Source: Trichloromonas sp034002365
GTDB lineage: Bacteria > Desulfobacterota > Desulfuromonadia > Desulfuromonadales > Trichloromonadaceae
Assembly (NCBI GenBank): GCA_034002365.1
Contig: JAVFAR010000003.1
Location: forward strand, 5,155 to 69,154
Direction of reading: 5' to 3'
DNA length: 64,000 nt
Positions 23,772-32,675 of this stretch are shown here, piece by piece. Position 1 is the stretch's first letter. Every line of letters begins with the position of its first letter. The translations under genes and the position numbers were made by a program. The notes below the pieces were generated by a model. The model did not search any database. It was not told the DNA's origin and saw nothing but the letters and a program-made list of their open reading frames with translations.

Positions 23772-24167
23772 TCAGATCGATTTTGAGGCCTCGCCAGAAC
23801 TCATTGACAGTGTCCCATTAAGAATAACACCCGCCTCCATCATCAGGACGGGGGTTTCAAGAGATCCGTCGACCTGGGCGGGTGCTCGCAGTTCCACCTT
23901 GTTCAGCACCTTGATATTTCCGTGCAGTTTACCGCTGACAATCAGCGTTCCAACGGAAATTTCTCCCTGGATATCCGCCCCGGGGCCGATGATGAGAATG
24001 TCCCGCGATTGGATTTCACCACGAAAAACGCCGTCGATACGCACGATTTCATCAAACACCAATTTCCCCTCAAACTGGCTCCCCGGACCCAGGAAGGCTT
24101 TGATATCACTTTTTTCCACGGGGTTTTCCTTACGCATGCGGTCTTTGTTCCTTCCGATCATCAACAC
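23772..24167 (-). CDS. Bactofilin
   Basis: A 131-residue bactofilin, a polymerising cytoskeletal protein with a right-handed beta-helix core. The repeated hydrophobic/Gly pattern is clear: AFLGPGSQFEGKLVF, VRIDGVFRGEIQS, ILIIGPGADIQGEIS, TLIVSGKLHGNIK and VELRAPAQVDGSLET. Short disordered ends flank the core. The start is uncertain: a GTG at 24167 has GAGGAG five bases upstream, but ATG codons at 24161 and 24137 are also possible. It lies 11 bases after parB, so it is probably cotranscribed with parAB. In Myxococcus and relatives bactofilins help position the ParABS segregation machinery, which fits this context; that link is inference here. Confidence 0.92.
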   Translation of the reverse strand: MLMIGRNKDRMRKENPVEKSDIKAFLGPGSQFEGKLVFDEIVRIDGVFRGEIQSRDILIIGPGADIQGEISVGTLIVSGKLHGNIKVLNKVELRAPAQVDGSLETPVLMMEAGVILNGTLSMSSGEASKSI

Positions 24168-24178
24168 ACAAATGCTCC

Positions 24179-25027
24179 TCAGGCGACCCCGAGAAATTCC
24201 AACAGCCGATTCAGTTCCTCCGGGGAGTAAAAAGCGATCTCGATCTTCCCTCCCTTGCCATGGCTGTTGATTTTCACCTGGGTTCCCAAGACCTTTTTCA
24301 GCTCTCCTTCAAGGTGCTGCAACTGCGGATTAACCTGGGGCTTTTTCCTTGCCTTGACGGGGCTGCCAAAACTTTTGATCTTCTTTACCAGGGCTTCCGT
24401 TTCACGGACCGACAGTCTCTTCTGTACCACCTGGTCCCGGGCTTCAAGCAGATCCTCGTCATTATCCAGAGAGAGCAGAGCGCGGGCATGGCCCATGCTT
24501 AACCGTGCCTGCATGACATCCTCCCGCACCCCTTCCGGCAATCTCAGCAGGCGCAGGGAATTGGCGACGGTGGAACGATCCTTACCCACGCGCCGGGCCA
24601 TCTCCTCCTGGGAAAAGTCGAAGTTTTCCATGAGGTTCCGGTAGGCTTCGGCCTCTTCAATGGGGTTCAGGTCTTCCCGTTGGATGTTTTCGATGAGCGC
24701 CATCTCCAGCGCCCAATCCTCGGAAACATCCTGAATAACCACGGGAATTTCCCGCAGACCGGCCTTTTGCGAGGCCCGCCAGCGGCGTTCGCCGGCGATG
24801 ATCTGATAATGGTCATCGACCTGGCGGACTACCAGGGGCTGAATCACGCCCTTTTCCCGGATAGAGGCGACCAGTTCCGCCATCTTTTCATCGTTGAAGG
24901 TTTTCCGGGGCTGCTGGCTGTGAGGCCGTAATTCCTCGATAGGACAAAGGAAATACTTCCGTCCTTCCTGGGTGGCGGAATTCAGGAGAGCGCCGATGCC
25001 TTTGCCGAGCGCGGGTCGTTTTGCCAT
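24179..25027 (-). CDS. parB: Chromosome-partitioning protein ParB
   Basis: ParB (282 aa) binds parS sites, spreads on DNA as a CTP-dependent clamp and works with ParA to separate chromosome origins. The N-terminal CTPase/ParB domain contains LRPHSQQPRKTFND and IAGERRWRASQKAG (the GERRxRA motif), followed by ENIQREDLNPIEEAEAY and the HTH region MARRVGKDRSTVANSLRLLRLP. The C-terminal dimer domain follows. ATG at 25027 starts MAKRPALGKGIGALL, the ParA-stimulating N-terminus, immediately after the parA stop. Two candidate binding sites lie at 28520 and 45390 in this window. Confidence 0.98.
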   Translation of the reverse strand: MAKRPALGKGIGALLNSATQEGRKYFLCPIEELRPHSQQPRKTFNDEKMAELVASIREKGVIQPLVVRQVDDHYQIIAGERRWRASQKAGLREIPVVIQDVSEDWALEMALIENIQREDLNPIEEAEAYRNLMENFDFSQEEMARRVGKDRSTVANSLRLLRLPEGVREDVMQARLSMGHARALLSLDNDEDLLEARDQVVQKRLSVRETEALVKKIKSFGSPVKARKKPQVNPQLQHLEGELKKVLGTQVKINSHGKGGKIEIAFYSPEELNRLLEFLGVA

Positions 25028-25028
25028 A

Positions 25029-25793
25029 TCAATGTCCTGCTTCGATGATTTCCTTGGCGAGTTCCAAATAGGCCTGCGCTCCCCGTGAAGCGATGTCGTA
25101 AAGCAGCACCGGCAGACCATGGCTCGGGGCCTCGGAAAGGCGGACGTTGCGGGGGATCACGGAGGTAAAAACCTGATCGCCAAAATGGGAGCGGATTTCT
25201 TCACTGACCTGATGGGATAAATTGTTGCGACCATCAAACATGGTCAGAAGTATGCCCAGTACTTTCAGTTCGGGATTGAGCTGCTTTTGAATCAGCCGGA
25301 TGGTCTTCATCAACTGACTCAACCCCTCCATGGCATAGAACTCACACTGCAGGGGGATCAGCACTGAATCGGCGGCGGTCAGAGCGTTAACGGTCAGCAG
25401 GCCGAGGGAAGGGGGGCAGTCGATGATGATGTAATCATATTCGGCACTAATCTGCCCCAAAACCTCTCGCAACTTTCCTTCGCGGGCAAAGGCCGAGACG
25501 AGTTCGATTTCCGCGCCGATCAGATCGGTGTTGGAGGGCAGAATATCGAGATGTTCAAGGTTGGAGCGGACCCGGACTTCCTGGGCGGAAGCATCCCCGA
25601 GCAAGGCGTGGTAGACGGTCAATTCCTGGCCGCATTTATCGATACCGACACCGCTGCAGGCATTGGCCTGGGGATCTATATCAACCAGCAGGGTCCGTTT
25701 TTCCGCGGCGGCGAGCGAGGCGGCCAGATTGACGGCTGTGGTCGTCTTACCCACTCCCCCCTTCTGGTTAGCTACCGCGATGATTCGTGCCAT
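25029..25793 (-). CDS. parA: Chromosome-partitioning ATPase ParA
   Basis: ParA/Soj (254 aa) is a deviant Walker ATPase that forms DNA-bound dimers and moves ParB-parS complexes. The N-terminal KGGVGKTTTAVNLA motif carries the signature lysine, with DIDPQANAC and the later IIIDCPPSLGLLTVNAL. The size matches chromosomal, not plasmid, ParA proteins, and there is no N-terminal HTH domain. AAGGAG precedes the start. The order parA-parB-bactofilin is leftward, and the 194-bp gap upstream to rsmG (25794-25987) should hold the promoter, though no clear -35/-10 pair is visible there. Confidence 0.98.
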   Translation of the reverse strand: MARIIAVANQKGGVGKTTTAVNLAASLAAAEKRTLLVDIDPQANACSGVGIDKCGQELTVYHALLGDASAQEVRVRSNLEHLDILPSNTDLIGAEIELVSAFAREGKLREVLGQISAEYDYIIIDCPPSLGLLTVNALTAADSVLIPLQCEFYAMEGLSQLMKTIRLIQKQLNPELKVLGILLTMFDGRNNLSHQVSEEIRSHFGDQVFTSVIPRNVRLSEAPSHGLPVLLYDIASRGAQAYLELAKEIIEAGH

Positions 25794-25987
25794 ATGGTTT
25801 TCTCCTTGGGCTGGGCCGGAACGCAGAACTTACCATAACCCCCTTATCCAGCAAAGGAAAAACTGTTTTAGACGGATCAGTTCGGGATTATCAGCAGATA
25901 TGGGAGAGTATCCGCCACCTGACACTATATATTGTAGCCCACCAAGGACCATCCCTGATTGTGTCTGTTGTTTCTTTTCAGTCCCCT

Positions 25988-26659
25988 TTAAATTCGGCGA
26001 AAAAGAAGGATTTGCCGCTCTCCGGCAGCGAGCGGCAAGGAGAATCTATGTAAGGCTTCAAACTCCAACCCGAGTTCACGCAGAAATTTCTCATCCATGC
26101 GCAGTTCCCGGTCCCCCTCCGGCCCCTTCATCGCGAGCAAACGCCCTTCTCGGCTCAGACAGGGATGAGCGAGACGGGCAAAATCCCTGATTGAGGCAAA
26201 AGCCCGGGAGAGGATCACATCAAAACCACCGTCAAAATCACTCCACCGGGGCAGATCCTCCATACGCAGATGCAGGGGAAGACAGTGATCAAGCCCTAGG
26301 CGGCGTACGACATGCCGCTGAAAATGGATTTTTTTACCTACAGCATCCACCGTCACCACGTCCCGTGCAGGGTCGACTATCGCCAGGGGAAGTCCGGGAA
26401 AACCTCCTCCCGAGCCGACATCGAGAAGACGTTCATCAGACTGCAAAAGGGGAACAACCGTAAGGGAGTCCGCCAGATGCTTGACAACGACCTCTTCCAG
26501 CAGGCAGATGGAAGTCAGATTGACTTTTTTGTTCCAGCGCAGCAACTCTTCACCGAGCCAGAGGAGCCGTTCACAGACCTCCGTCGAGAACTCCAGATTC
26601 AACTCATCCAGACAACGCTGCAAAAGGGCAAGAGCATCACCCACGGCGCAACCAAACAC
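25988..26659 (-). CDS. rsmG: 16S rRNA (guanine-N7) methyltransferase RsmG
   Basis: RsmG/GidB (223 aa) methylates G527 of 16S rRNA using SAM. The SAM loop LLDVGSGGGFPGLPLAI, the DAVGKKIHFQRHV strand and the ILSRAFASIRDF motif are present. The start is uncertain: a GTG at 26659 overlaps the end of mnmG by 23 bases, and a second GTG at 26644 is also possible; neither has a strong ribosome site, suggesting coupling to mnmG translation. The neighbours mnmE and mnmG are the usual ones near the origin. Confidence 0.95.
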   Translation of the reverse strand: MFGCAVGDALALLQRCLDELNLEFSTEVCERLLWLGEELLRWNKKVNLTSICLLEEVVVKHLADSLTVVPLLQSDERLLDVGSGGGFPGLPLAIVDPARDVVTVDAVGKKIHFQRHVVRRLGLDHCLPLHLRMEDLPRWSDFDGGFDVILSRAFASIRDFARLAHPCLSREGRLLAMKGPEGDRELRMDEKFLRELGLEFEALHRFSLPLAAGERQILLFRRI

Positions 26660-28496
26660 TGAGAATGGCGATAGCGGCAGGGGTAATGCCGGGAATACGC
26701 GCCGCCTGTCCCAGGGTTAGTGGCCGCCCTCGATGAAGTTTTTCGCGCACTTCCGCGGTGAGGCCGGGAATTTTTAGGTAATCGAATTCTTCCGGGATAA
26801 CCACCGATTCCGTTTTGCGAAAACGTTCGATTTCATCTTCTTGCCGCTTGATATAACCGGCGTATTTCGTCGCTATCTCCAACTGCTCCAACACCTCGGC
26901 GGACATCTCCGCCAAGCGGCTATCGATCTGCGCCAATGCACAAATAGTGATTTCTGGGCGGCGCAACAGTTCAGCAAAAGAGCTACCGTTCTTCAACTCG
27001 GCCAAACCTAATTTATCCATTGAGCCCTGGTCGGAAGCGGTGATCCGGGCATCCTGCAAAACCGCCTCCCCCCGGCTCAGCGCCTCCATCTTTTCGCAGT
27101 AGATTCGCCAGCGCTCATCGCTGATCAATCCCAGCTTTCGGCCGATGGGGGTCAAGCGCTGATCGGCATTGTCCTCCCGCAACAGCAAACGATATTCCGC
27201 GCGCGAGGTAAACATTCGGTAGGGTTCATTGGTACCGCAATTCACCAGGTCGTCTATCATCACCCCGGCATACCCCTGGTCCCGTCCAATCACCAAGGGC
27301 GGTTCGCCCCTGACTTTCAATACCGCGTTGACGCCGGCAACCAACCCCTGGGCCGCAGCCTCTTCGTATCCCGAGGTGCCATTGATCTGACCGGCATGGA
27401 AGAGATTCTCGACCCCCTTTGTTTCCAGACTGGGATACAACTCCATCGGATCGACGAAATCGTACTCGATGGCATACCCGGGACGCATCATTTCAACATT
27501 TTCAAGTCCCGGGATTGAGCGAAGATAGGCCTGCTGCACATCCGGAGGGAGCGAGGTCGAAACGCCGTTAGGATAGATTTCTCCGCAATCAAGTCCTTCC
27601 GGTTCGAGAAAAACCTGATGACGATCCTTTTCCGGAAAACGCACGACCTTGTCCTCAATCGAAGGACAGTAACGCGCTCCCACGCCTTCGATCACACCAC
27701 TGTAGAGCGGTGAGCGGTCCAGGCCCCCACGGATCAGCTCATGGGTGCGGGCATTTGTGTGGGTGATGTAACAGGGAACCTGCTGCTGGGCTATTTTTTT
27801 ATTCAAGAAGGAAAAAGGGCGCGGCTCCCGATCACCGTATTGTGCTTCCAACTGGGAAAAATCGATAGTCCGGCGGTCCAGACGTGCTGGTGTACCGGTC
27901 TTCAGTCGTCCGACTCTCAAACCCAACGTGCGCAGACAGTCGGAAAGTCCCTCGGAAGCCGGTTCTCCGGCTCGGCCTCCGGGATAGTTATTCAGCCCGA
28001 CATGAATCAGTCCCCGCATAAAGGTTCCAGTCGTCAAAACAATCGCGTCCCCGTAAAAAATCAACCCTTCGCGAGTTTCCACTCCCGCCGCTCGATTCTT
28101 TTCGACGATCACCCGCGTGACCGCCCCATGCTTCAAATCAAGCAAGGGATAGCTTTCGACACGGCTTTTCATGCGTGCGGCGTAGAGTCGACGGTCCGCC
28201 TGCGCTCGTGAAGAGCGCACCGCCGGACCCTTGCGGGTATTCAGGATACGAAACTGGATTCCCGTGGCATCAATATTCAAACCCATCTCTCCACCCAGGG
28301 CATCCACTTCCTTGACCAGGTGTCCCTTTCCCAGTCCCCCAATCGCGGGGTTGCAGGACATCTGCCCCACAGCATCGAGACTCATATTCAACAGCAGCGT
28401 CCGACATCCCAGCCGCGCCGCGGCCAATGCCGCCTCACATCCCGCATGTCCGGCACCAACAACGATAACCTGGTATTTTCCAATTCCTGCTGCCAT
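26637..28496 (-). CDS. mnmG: tRNA uridine modification enzyme MnmG (GidA)
   Basis: MnmG (619 aa) is the FAD-dependent partner of MnmE in making 5-carboxymethylaminomethyl-uridine at the wobble position of tRNA. The FAD-binding VVGAGHAGCEAALAAARLG, the NPAIGGLGKGHLVKEVDALGG block, the TGTFMRGLIHVG segment and the C-terminal helical domain (the EYRLLLREDNADQRLTPIGRKLGL part) are all present, and length is normal. The ribosome site AGGAG lies 6 nt upstream. The parS site lies between it and mnmE. Confidence 0.98.
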   Translation of the reverse strand: MAAGIGKYQVIVVGAGHAGCEAALAAARLGCRTLLLNMSLDAVGQMSCNPAIGGLGKGHLVKEVDALGGEMGLNIDATGIQFRILNTRKGPAVRSSRAQADRRLYAARMKSRVESYPLLDLKHGAVTRVIVEKNRAAGVETREGLIFYGDAIVLTTGTFMRGLIHVGLNNYPGGRAGEPASEGLSDCLRTLGLRVGRLKTGTPARLDRRTIDFSQLEAQYGDREPRPFSFLNKKIAQQQVPCYITHTNARTHELIRGGLDRSPLYSGVIEGVGARYCPSIEDKVVRFPEKDRHQVFLEPEGLDCGEIYPNGVSTSLPPDVQQAYLRSIPGLENVEMMRPGYAIEYDFVDPMELYPSLETKGVENLFHAGQINGTSGYEEAAAQGLVAGVNAVLKVRGEPPLVIGRDQGYAGVMIDDLVNCGTNEPYRMFTSRAEYRLLLREDNADQRLTPIGRKLGLISDERWRIYCEKMEALSRGEAVLQDARITASDQGSMDKLGLAELKNGSSFAELLRRPEITICALAQIDSRLAEMSAEVLEQLEIATKYAGYIKRQEDEIERFRKTESVVIPEEFDYLKIPGLTAEVREKLHRGRPLTLGQAARIPGITPAAIAILSVWLRRG

Positions 28497-28519
28497 ATTA
28501 TTCTCCTGCCGAAAACACC

Positions 28520-28535
28520 TGTTTCACGTGAAACA
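28520..28535. promoter_or_regulatory. parS: parS centromere site (perfect match)
   Basis: TGTTTCACGTGAAACA is a perfect 16-bp palindrome and matches the bacterial chromosomal parS consensus (TGTTNCACGTGAAACA) at every fixed position. It lies in the 41-bp gap between mnmE and mnmG, about 4 kb from dnaA and 3 kb from parAB. Confidence 0.93.
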
Positions 28536-28537
28536 TA

Positions 28538-29896
28538 TTACTTCCCAATACAAAATCTTGAGAAAATCCGGTCAAGTATGTTGTCAGGCGTGGTTTTCCC
28601 AAGGATCTCACCGAGAGCATCAAGGGCTTCGCGCAGCTCCAATGCTGGGAATTCGGGAGACAAACCCGCAGCCATTGCGGACTGAAAACGGATAAGGGCT
28701 TCGCGAGTTCTTAACAGGGCATCTCGGTGGCGACGATCGGAAAAAATCACATCCTGCGCCAAGTCTCCCTGCACAGATCCCCCCAACAAAGAAACGATGG
28801 AATCGCGTAAAACCGGTAGCCCCTCACCGGTACGGCAAGAAAGAAAAACATTAGGCACATGAATAACTTCAGAAGGCAATGGTATTTGAGAAAGATCCGC
28901 CTTGTTACAGACGAGAAGGGTTTTCTGATCACGGCAGGCATTAAAAGCAAGTCGATCCTGCTCGTCAAGGGGGCGACTGCTATCGATTACCAACAAAATC
29001 AAATCAGCCGAAGCAGCCTTGGCCCGGGCACGAGCAACGCCTTCCGCTTCAACGGGATCATCCGTGTCCCGTACCCCGGCCGTATCGATAAGGCGAAGAG
29101 GGATGCCGCCAAGAACGAGGGTTTCTTCAATGGTGTCCCGGGTGGTGCCAGGAATATCGGTTACGATCGCGCGCGCTTCCCCGAGAAGGAGGTTCAGCAG
29201 GGAGCTTTTCCCAACATTGGGTTTTCCGAGAATAAGAACCGACAATCCTTCACGGAGAATCCGACCCATATCGAAATTTTCGAGAAAATTATCGATTCGG
29301 CCAAGAAGGTTGTCAGCCTCTTCTTCAAAAAAAGAAAGCTCGGCAAATTCGATATCCTCTTCCGGGAAGTCGACCAAGGACTCAACATGGGACAAAAGGT
29401 CCGCAAGGCGATCGGACATTTCGGCGATGGTACGAGAAACCCGACCGTCCAGCTGGGCAAGGGCTACCCTTCCGGCCGATTCCGAACGAGCTCGGATTAA
29501 ATCAATCACCGCTTCCGCCTGTGAAAGATCCAACCGGCCATTGAGAAAAGCTCGCTGAGTAAACTCACCCGGACCGGCAAGACGGGCGCCGACTTCAAGA
29601 AAGGCATCCACGATCTGGCGGATAATCACCATCCCGCCATGGCAATGAACCTCGACCACATCCTCCCGGGTAAAAGAGTGCGGCGCGCGCATAACCACCA
29701 CCATCACTTCATCGATGATTTGCCCACCGACGGCACGGAGATGGCCCAGGTAAAGGCGATGAGACAGAAGTTTAGCAGGAGGGCGAAGCGCACAAAAAAG
29801 TTGATCGAGATAAACTTCTGCGCAAGGGCCGGATAAACGCACGATGCCGATAGCCCCCTCACCGGGAGCCGTAGCAACAGCAACAATTGTTTCCAT
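28538..29896 (-). CDS. mnmE: tRNA modification GTPase MnmE
   Basis: MnmE (452 aa) partners MnmG in wobble-uridine modification. The N-terminal folate-binding domain begins TIVAVATAPGEGAIGIVRLSG; the G domain has GKPNVGKSSLLN (P-loop), DIPGTTRDTIEE (switch), DTAGVRD and NKADL; the protein ends in FCIGK, the signature whose cysteine acts in the reaction. METIVAV at 29896 is chosen because it matches the family start; upstream in-frame codons lack a ribosome site. In many bacteria jag/khpB lies between yidC and mnmE; here yidC is the direct upstream neighbour with a possible terminator between them. Confidence 0.97.
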   Translation of the reverse strand: METIVAVATAPGEGAIGIVRLSGPCAEVYLDQLFCALRPPAKLLSHRLYLGHLRAVGGQIIDEVMVVVMRAPHSFTREDVVEVHCHGGMVIIRQIVDAFLEVGARLAGPGEFTQRAFLNGRLDLSQAEAVIDLIRARSESAGRVALAQLDGRVSRTIAEMSDRLADLLSHVESLVDFPEEDIEFAELSFFEEEADNLLGRIDNFLENFDMGRILREGLSVLILGKPNVGKSSLLNLLLGEARAIVTDIPGTTRDTIEETLVLGGIPLRLIDTAGVRDTDDPVEAEGVARARAKAASADLILLVIDSSRPLDEQDRLAFNACRDQKTLLVCNKADLSQIPLPSEVIHVPNVFLSCRTGEGLPVLRDSIVSLLGGSVQGDLAQDVIFSDRRHRDALLRTREALIRFQSAMAAGLSPEFPALELREALDALGEILGKTTPDNILDRIFSRFCIGK

Positions 29897-29960
29897 GGAT
29901 CGCATCAATTCTGGTTCACACAAATGGTCTAAAAACTAAAGTGTAAATGACGTTCCACAA

Positions 29961-29995
29961 ACCCAAAAGCCCGGAAAATCCGGGCCTGGGTGGGT
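29961..29995 (-). terminator. Possible terminator after yidC
   Basis: GCCCGG (29969-29974) and CCGGGC (29980-29985) form a 6-bp stem with a 5-base loop, extended by an imperfect outer ACCCA/TGGGT pairing. On the minus strand a short T tract (CTTTTGGGTTT) follows. It would separate yidC from mnmE only partly. Confidence 0.5.
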
Positions 29996-30016
29996 CAAAA
30001 TAAAAAAGCTGAAAAT

Positions 30017-31621
30017 CTAAGCAGCGGGTTTTTTATGAATAATATATTGCTGAAGAATCGTCAGAAGATTATTCACCAGCCAGTAAAGCACCAGACCGGA
30101 AGGAAAGTTGAGGAACAAAAAAGTAAAGATAATCGGCATCAGCATGAAAACTTTAGCCTGGGTCGGGTCCATGGTGCTGGGAGTCAGCTTTTGCTGGATA
30201 AACATGGTCGCCCCCATAATCAAAGGGGTGACATAATAGGGATCTTTCAAGGAAAGGTCCGTAATCCACAGAGCAAAAGGAGCTTGACGCAACTCAATGG
30301 CATCCAACAAGACTTTATAGAGTGCAAAAAAGACGGGGATCTGTACCACCATCGGCAGACAGCCGCCTAAAGGATTGACCCGATGTGTTTTGTATAACTC
30401 CATTAACTCACGATTTTGCCGCTCCCGGTCATTTTTAAATTTCTCTCGAATTTTTTGCATTTCAGGCTGTAATTTTTGCATTTCCTTCATCGAAGCGTAG
30501 GATTTGTGGGTCAGCGGCCAGAAAAGCAATTTGATGATCACCGTCAAAAGGATGATAGAGACACCGTAATTACCAAAAAAAGAATAAAAGAATTTAAGAA
30601 CGTGAAGCAAAGGCTTAGAGATCGGTGTAAAAAAACCAAAATCAATCGCTCTGGCCAGATCATAATTAACAGCTTTGAGTATATCGAGATCTCGAGGACC
30701 GAAGTAGACGAGAAAATATTGCCGAAGTGTCTGTCCTACAGCTAAATCACTGGAAGTCGATTCGAAAATATTCCGAACGATACCGGATAGCTGATCAACC
30801 TGAACCTTGGCAAGAGAAGCAGATAGGGGAACAATCGCATGGATAAAATACTTATTTTCGAAAGCACTCCATTTAACCCCTTCAGCATATTGACGAGGCT
30901 CTTTAACCAGGTCTTCGGGATCGTCCGTTTGAATGTCATCATCAACAAAAGTAACCGGTCCGACAAAAGTAAAACTGTCAGGTTTACTCTCCTTACTCCA
31001 GGGTGTAGACAGGATTAGGTTGCTACGTCCCCGTAGCGGTTGGTCCGAAGCATTGGTGATAAGAAACTGAAGTTGAAAAGGATACTTATCACCGGAAAAA
31101 GAATAGATTTTTTCTAAACGAAGCCCATCCGCGCGTTGATGAAAAAAACGAATTTGGCCTTCATCCTGATTGGACAGAGTTAAATTATCGGTAGATGAAT
31201 CAATATAAAAGAGCAGATTTTCGGAAAAACCGAAACCTTCCATACCGGAAGTTATCAAGGTAGGGTTACCATCAACCAGCGAAACATGAGGAGCATCAGC
31301 CTCGGTCTTCTCGCGATAATTCTTTGTCGTAAAAGAAATCAGAGTTGCGCCGCGGGAAGAAAAAACGGCACGATAAAGATCGTTTTCGACAACGATCTCA
31401 CGAGCAGGCGCAACATCACCGGGGTTTACCTCGGATGATTCAATTGGTACCACACGAGAATTTTCAGGATAAATTGTATCTGAGGGCTGAACATCATCTG
31501 TTGTGGCGGTTCCCTGTTGTACATTTTCCGTAATCGGGGGGGCCGGAGTCATAAAAAAACTGAAAGCGAACCAAACGGCCAGCATCAGCATCAACGCGAT
31601 TAAGGTATTCTTATTTTCCAT
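30017..31621 (-). CDS. yidC: Membrane protein insertase YidC
   Basis: YidC (534 aa) inserts and folds inner-membrane proteins, alone or with SecYEG. The N-terminal signal anchor (LIALMLMLAVWFAFSFF) is followed by a large periplasmic beta domain of about 300 residues and then the conserved five-span 60KD_IMP core (YGVSIILLTVIIKLLFWPLTHKSYASMKEMQKLQPEMQ onward), ending with a Lys-rich tail. That layout is the Gram-negative form. GGAG lies 8 nt upstream of the start. It is the last gene of rpmH-rnpA-yidD-yidC and is more AT-rich than genes further from the origin. Confidence 0.97.
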   Translation of the reverse strand: MENKNTLIALMLMLAVWFAFSFFMTPAPPITENVQQGTATTDDVQPSDTIYPENSRVVPIESSEVNPGDVAPAREIVVENDLYRAVFSSRGATLISFTTKNYREKTEADAPHVSLVDGNPTLITSGMEGFGFSENLLFYIDSSTDNLTLSNQDEGQIRFFHQRADGLRLEKIYSFSGDKYPFQLQFLITNASDQPLRGRSNLILSTPWSKESKPDSFTFVGPVTFVDDDIQTDDPEDLVKEPRQYAEGVKWSAFENKYFIHAIVPLSASLAKVQVDQLSGIVRNIFESTSSDLAVGQTLRQYFLVYFGPRDLDILKAVNYDLARAIDFGFFTPISKPLLHVLKFFYSFFGNYGVSIILLTVIIKLLFWPLTHKSYASMKEMQKLQPEMQKIREKFKNDRERQNRELMELYKTHRVNPLGGCLPMVVQIPVFFALYKVLLDAIELRQAPFALWITDLSLKDPYYVTPLIMGATMFIQQKLTPSTMDPTQAKVFMLMPIIFTFLFLNFPSGLVLYWLVNNLLTILQQYIIHKKPAA

Positions 31622-31645
31622 GCCAAAACTCCACGATAAGAAAAG

Positions 31646-31858
31646 TTAATCAACCGGATCGTAACCACCAGGATGATAGGGATGACAGCGACATATGCGG
31701 CGGATAGACATTAATAAACCTTTGCCTAATCCATATTTATGAATGGCCTGAAAAGCGTAATCAGAACAACTTGGATAAAAACGACAGGTAGGAGCCTTGA
31801 GAGGGGAGATAAAACGGCGATAAAACAGAATCAAATTGAGGAAAATATTCTTGAACAT
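31646..31858 (-). CDS. yidD: Membrane-protein insertion factor YidD
   Basis: YidD (70 aa) assists insertion of inner-membrane proteins next to YidC. The conserved pattern LILFYRRFISPLKAPTCRFYPSCSDYAFQAI and the Cys/His-rich RRICRCHPYHPGGYDPV end are complete. It lies between rnpA and yidC with short gaps (15 and 24 bases), the usual order, and is probably cotranscribed and partly coupled. Confidence 0.96.
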   Translation of the reverse strand: MFKNIFLNLILFYRRFISPLKAPTCRFYPSCSDYAFQAIHKYGLGKGLLMSIRRICRCHPYHPGGYDPVD

Positions 31859-31873
31859 GAGTAGTCCGCCATA

Positions 31874-32215
31874 TCAACCTGTCAACAGATGTTTGATTTC
31901 AGACTGAACTTCCTCATAACCAAGAGAATGAGATCCTTTTTTAGCAATTATGGAGAAGTCTACGCAATGTTTAATGACCGGATAATTGATACGAAAAACT
32001 TCACGTAATAAACGTTTAACGCGATTACGTTGAACGGCCCCACCAACTTTACGGCTAGCAGTTATCCCTAGCCTGGTGGGGCCGATCTTATTTTCCAAAA
32101 TAATAATGATAAAATGATTCGTATGATATTTTTTTCCCAGATTCCAGGCATTATTGAATTCCCTCCTTTTTTTCAGACGATAAGAGGAAGGAAATACCAG
32201 GGATTCCAATATCAA
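31874..32215 (-). CDS. rnpA: Ribonuclease P protein component
   Basis: RnpA (113 aa) is the protein subunit of RNase P, which trims tRNA 5' ends. Family motifs are LKKRREFNNAWNLGKK and the RNR box ASRKVGGAVQRNRVKRLLREVFR. The open frame begins with TTG at 32215, 13 bases after the rpmH stop; no strong ribosome site is visible, and an internal start a few codons later cannot be excluded. Translation may be coupled to rpmH. The gene is AT-rich compared with the window average. Confidence 0.94.
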   Translation of the reverse strand: MILESLVFPSSYRLKKRREFNNAWNLGKKYHTNHFIIIILENKIGPTRLGITASRKVGGAVQRNRVKRLLREVFRINYPVIKHCVDFSIIAKKGSHSLGYEEVQSEIKHLLTG

Positions 32216-32228
32216 CTTTCAAAAAAAA

Positions 32229-32378
32229 TTATTTGACCGGGATGCTGACGACCAACCGTTTACGACCCTTGGCCCGACGACGCTTGATCACAATACGCCC
32301 ATTGGCGGTCTGCATACGCTTCCGGAAACCATGAGTGCGCTTCCTTTTTACATTACTGGGCTGATAAGTCCGTTTCAT
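32229..32378 (-). CDS. rpmH: Ribosomal protein bL34
   Basis: A 49-residue very basic protein starting MKRTYQPSNVKRKRTHGF and continuing GRIVIKRRRAKGRKRL, the classic L34 sequence. The start has AAGGAG about 7 nt upstream. It is the first gene of the leftward operon rpmH-rnpA-yidD-yidC, which diverges from dnaA across the origin region. It is too short to pass ordinary ORF-length cut-offs but is beyond doubt. Confidence 0.98.
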   Translation of the reverse strand: MKRTYQPSNVKRKRTHGFRKRMQTANGRIVIKRRRAKGRKRLVVSIPVK

Positions 32379-32421
32379 ATCGATACTCCTTGATTGCTGA
32401 ATAGTTCCACAAGAGGGGAAT

Positions 32422-32450
32422 TATTAAACATATAGGGCGGGTAAAGTCAA
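32422..32450 (-). promoter_or_regulatory. Promoter of the rpmH operon
   Basis: TTGACT (32450-32445), a 17-base spacer and TTAATA (32427-32422) on the minus strand, about 45 bases from the rpmH start. Confidence 0.58.
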
Positions 32451-32537
32451 GAAAATAAAATATTTTGAGTTGATTAAAAATCGGAGACGGAGAGGAACTC
32501 CATAAAGACGGCGACAAAAACGTCAGCCAGAAATGGG

Positions 32538-32566
32538 TTGCAAAAACCCTGCTCCTCTGTTAATTT
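32538..32566 (+). promoter_or_regulatory. Candidate dnaA promoter
   Basis: TTGCAA (32538-32543), a 17-base spacer and TAATTT (32561-32566) on the plus strand, 110 bases upstream of the dnaA start. The -10 is imperfect. Confidence 0.4.
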
Positions 32567-32626
32567 TGAAACCTCAGAAAAAAATTAAAAATTTTGTAAA
32601 TAACTGTTTTGAAAGAAAAAAACAAC

Positions 32627-32658
32627 ATATCAACAGATGTGAACAATTCTGTGGATAT
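32627..32658. promoter_or_regulatory. DnaA-box cluster upstream of dnaA
   Basis: Three near-consensus boxes lie within 32 bases: ATATCAACA (32627-32635), TGTGAACAA (32638-32646) and TGTGGATAT (32650-32658), each one or two mismatches from TTATNCACA or its complement. They sit 18-49 bases before the dnaA start and probably mediate DnaA autoregulation and/or form part of a bipartite origin. The surrounding 297-bp rpmH-dnaA gap is very AT-rich. Confidence 0.6.
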
Positions 32659-32675
32659 TTTCAAGAAAAGAATTC

